A DNA stretch of 6,284 nt from an uncultured Planctomycetaceae bacterium (GTDB taxonomy: Bacteria > Planctomycetota > Planctomycetia > Pirellulales > JACPPG01), in the NCBI GenBank assembly GCA_945957305.1, contig CAMFLN010000210.1, positions 1 to 6,284 on the forward strand. The letters are read 5' to 3'. Position 1 is the stretch's first letter, and each line of letters begins with the position of its first letter. The position numbers were made by a program, and so were the translations under genes. Under the pieces are notes generated by a model. It had not been told where the DNA came from. It saw only the letters and a program-made list of their open reading frames with translations, and did no database searches. Below, one piece after another: positions 4,840 through 6,284 of the stretch.

Positions 4840-6284
4840 CTACTTGATCGTTAACGCCCGCCGCGGCTTGATCAGCGCGCTCGCAAGCGTACCAATGACA
4901 ACGCCAGCCAGCAGCGAACATGGCATCATCCACACAAAGCTGATGCCCAAGTTCAGACCCAGGTCGTGCGAGAAGGCGATCGCCACAGCGGTCGCCACGC
5001 TCGCCGCCAGCCCCCGCCAGGCCCCCACGGCATTCGCCCAAGGGACGAACAACGCCAGAAAGAACAGCACGAAGAGCGGCGCGGTAAGCAGATTGACGAG
5101 CTTAAAGCAGCGTTCGACGAGGTTGCCTTCGATGACCGCATTCAGAAGGCTAAGGGCAATCGCCACCCAGGCCACGAGCCATGTGAGCCGCTTTAGTCGA
5201 GAGATCGATTTTTCGTTTGACGATGGCTGCTGTGACCGACGCGAGAGGAAATCCCGATCAAGAACGGCGGATGTCGAATTGATGCCAGACGACAAGCTGG
5301 AGAGCGCGGCGGAAAGAATCGCGGCGACGACCAGCCCGGCAAGCCCTGCCGGCATTTCGCTCATGATGAACTTCGGAAACAGTTGATCGCCGATCGAGCC
5401 CAGCGTTTGGCTTTCGGCAAGGTCCGGCGCATGCGCGCGGTAGTAGCCCAATAGCGCCACGCCGGTCAGCGCCAACAGCGATCCGACGATGACGTCCGTC
5501 ACCTGGGCGACGGCCAATGTGCGACGGGCGGCGGCAGCATCACGGGTGGAAAGAAATCGCTGGATGGCCATCTGGTCCGATCCATTCGTGCACACGTACC
5601 ACAGCGTGGTGGAGAGCATCAGAATTCCGAACGACACGCGCATGTTGGGGTCGAAGCCCCAACTGGGCTCCTGCCAGTGACTCGGCCAATCGTCCGGCCA
5701 CCAGGCCATGCCCCCCATGCGATACGTGATGACGGCCAGCGTCACGATCGCTCCGATGAGCATGGTGATCGACTGGATGGCGTCGGTCGTGACAACAGCC
5801 TTAATACCCCCGGAGGAGGAATACATTGCCGTGAGGACACCCAACCCCACACACAACCACGGGGTCCACGATTCGTGGATTCCCAATAAGGGGACGAGCA
5901 CGACGTAACTCGTGGCGAATAGAATCGTCGCCATCCACCCAAATCTCAGCAGCAAGAACACGCCCGCCCCGGCTAGGCGAATGCTCATGCCGAGTCGCGA
6001 TTCGAGGATCTCGTAGGCGCTCGTTACCGGTTGACGCATCAGTAGCGGGATCAGACCGTAGCCGACAATCGCGAAGATCAAGGGATGGGCCGCGATCTGC
6101 GTAATCATCATCGGGCCGTGCGAGACCATCTCGCCCGGAGTGCCAAGATAAGACAACGTGCTGACAAGCGTGGAGAACAGCGAGAGCCCCAGGGCGATGG
6201 GGGGCATCCGGCGCCCGCCCAGCAGATAGTCGTCGGCGGTCGCGTTACGGCGCGCGTAGTACCACCCAACGCCCAGCATCAGGC
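4840..6284 (-). CDS. Sodium:solute symporter (SSS family) protein, N-terminus beyond window
   Basis: This inner-membrane protein couples Na+ entry to uptake of a solute. At least 481 codons are visible. The frame stays open at the right edge, and the first ATG (6279) falls inside what should be the end of the first membrane helix (GVGWYYARR), so the true start lies outside. Counting from that ATG, family landmarks are TADDYLLGGRRMPP (14-27), the LGTPGE helix end (45-50), the SSS signature YSSSGGIKAVVTTDAIQ (153-169), and the Na+-site helix AAILSAALSSLSSGINSTS (319-337) followed by DRDF (341-344). About twelve hydrophobic helices can be drawn, the last at about 450-470, with a short basic tail (KPRRALTIK). 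A hydrophilic loop with Lys/Arg lies near 345-365. The TPGE-type helix resembles the SLC5/monocarboxylate-transporter side of the family, but substrate cannot be read from this. The gene ends with TAG, 14 bases before the sialidase-like gene, so it probably leads the operon. Confidence 0.92.
   Translation of the reverse strand, partial: LMLGVGWYYARRNATADDYLLGGRRMPPIALGLSLFSTLVSTLSYLGTPGEMVSHGPMMITQIAAHPLIFAIVGYGLIPLLMRQPVTSAYEILESRLGMSIRLAGAGVFLLLRFGWMATILFATSYVVLVPLLGIHESWTPWLCVGLGVLTAMYSSSGGIKAVVTTDAIQSITMLIGAIVTLAVITYRMGGMAWWPDDWPSHWQEPSWGFDPNMRVSFGILMLSTTLWYVCTNGSDQMAIQRFLSTRDAAAARRTLAVAQVTDVIVGSLLALTGVALLGYYRAHAPDLAESQTLGSIGDQLFPKFIMSEMPAGLAGLVVAAILSAALSSLSSGINSTSAVLDRDFLSRRSQQPSSNEKSISRLKRLTWLVAWVAIALSLLNAVIEGNLVERCFKLVNLLTAPLFVLFFLALFVPWANAVGAWRGLAASVATAVAIAFSHDLGLNLGISFVWMMPCSLLAGVVIGTLASALIKPRRALTIK

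Noticed and set aside
4223..5386. Long plus-strand open frame (387 codons) opposite the symporter and sialidase-like genes
   Set aside because: It lies antisense to two genes with clear family motifs. Its translation is Arg-rich with no recognisable domain, as expected of a shadow frame in GC-rich DNA.
1..6284. tRNA, rRNA, CRISPR, insertion sequence or phage features
   Set aside because: The window is almost entirely covered by metabolic coding sequence, and no repeats, transposase motifs or RNA gene signatures were recognised.

Overview
The window is a compact, single-direction stretch of a GC-rich bacterial genome. All six recognisable genes lie on the minus strand, so they are read from the right edge to the left. 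Together the families resemble sugar-catabolism islands of Planctomycetes (Pirellula/Rhodopirellula-type) or Verrucomicrobia: an SSS symporter, secreted beta-propeller enzymes, an HpcH/HpaI aldolase, a PhyH-type dioxygenase and a Gfo/Idh/MocA dehydrogenase. The taxonomic guess is inference from protein style and gene company; there is no rRNA or marker gene here.

Layout in transcription order: (1) a sodium:solute symporter whose first residues lie beyond the right edge (4840-6284); (2) a secreted sialidase-like protein with five Asp-box repeats (3522-4825), split by an apparent single-base frameshift near 4061-4070; (3) an HpcH/HpaI-family class II aldolase (2635-3459); (4) a PhyH-family Fe(II)/2-oxoglutarate dioxygenase (1859-2611); (5) a secreted beta-propeller protein related to GH32/GH43-like enzymes (204-1757); (6) the first 69 codons of a Gfo/Idh/MocA NAD-dependent oxidoreductase (1-207), which runs off the left edge. 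The gaps are 14, 62, 23 and 101 bases, then a 4-base ATGA overlap between the last two genes. No terminator-like hairpin with a T-tract was seen between genes, so a single operon is the simplest reading. Its promoter would lie to the right of the window.

A plausible division of labour (inference): the two exported propeller proteins act on a glycan or glycoconjugate outside the cytoplasm. The symporter imports a released sugar, sugar acid or carboxylate. The dehydrogenase and dioxygenase modify it in the cytoplasm, and the aldolase splits a 2-keto-3-deoxy acid type intermediate into pyruvate (or a relative) and an aldehyde. The substrate cannot be named from sequence alone.

No RNA genes, CRISPR arrays, insertion sequences or long repeats were recognised. 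There is no gene-free stretch longer than about 100 bases.
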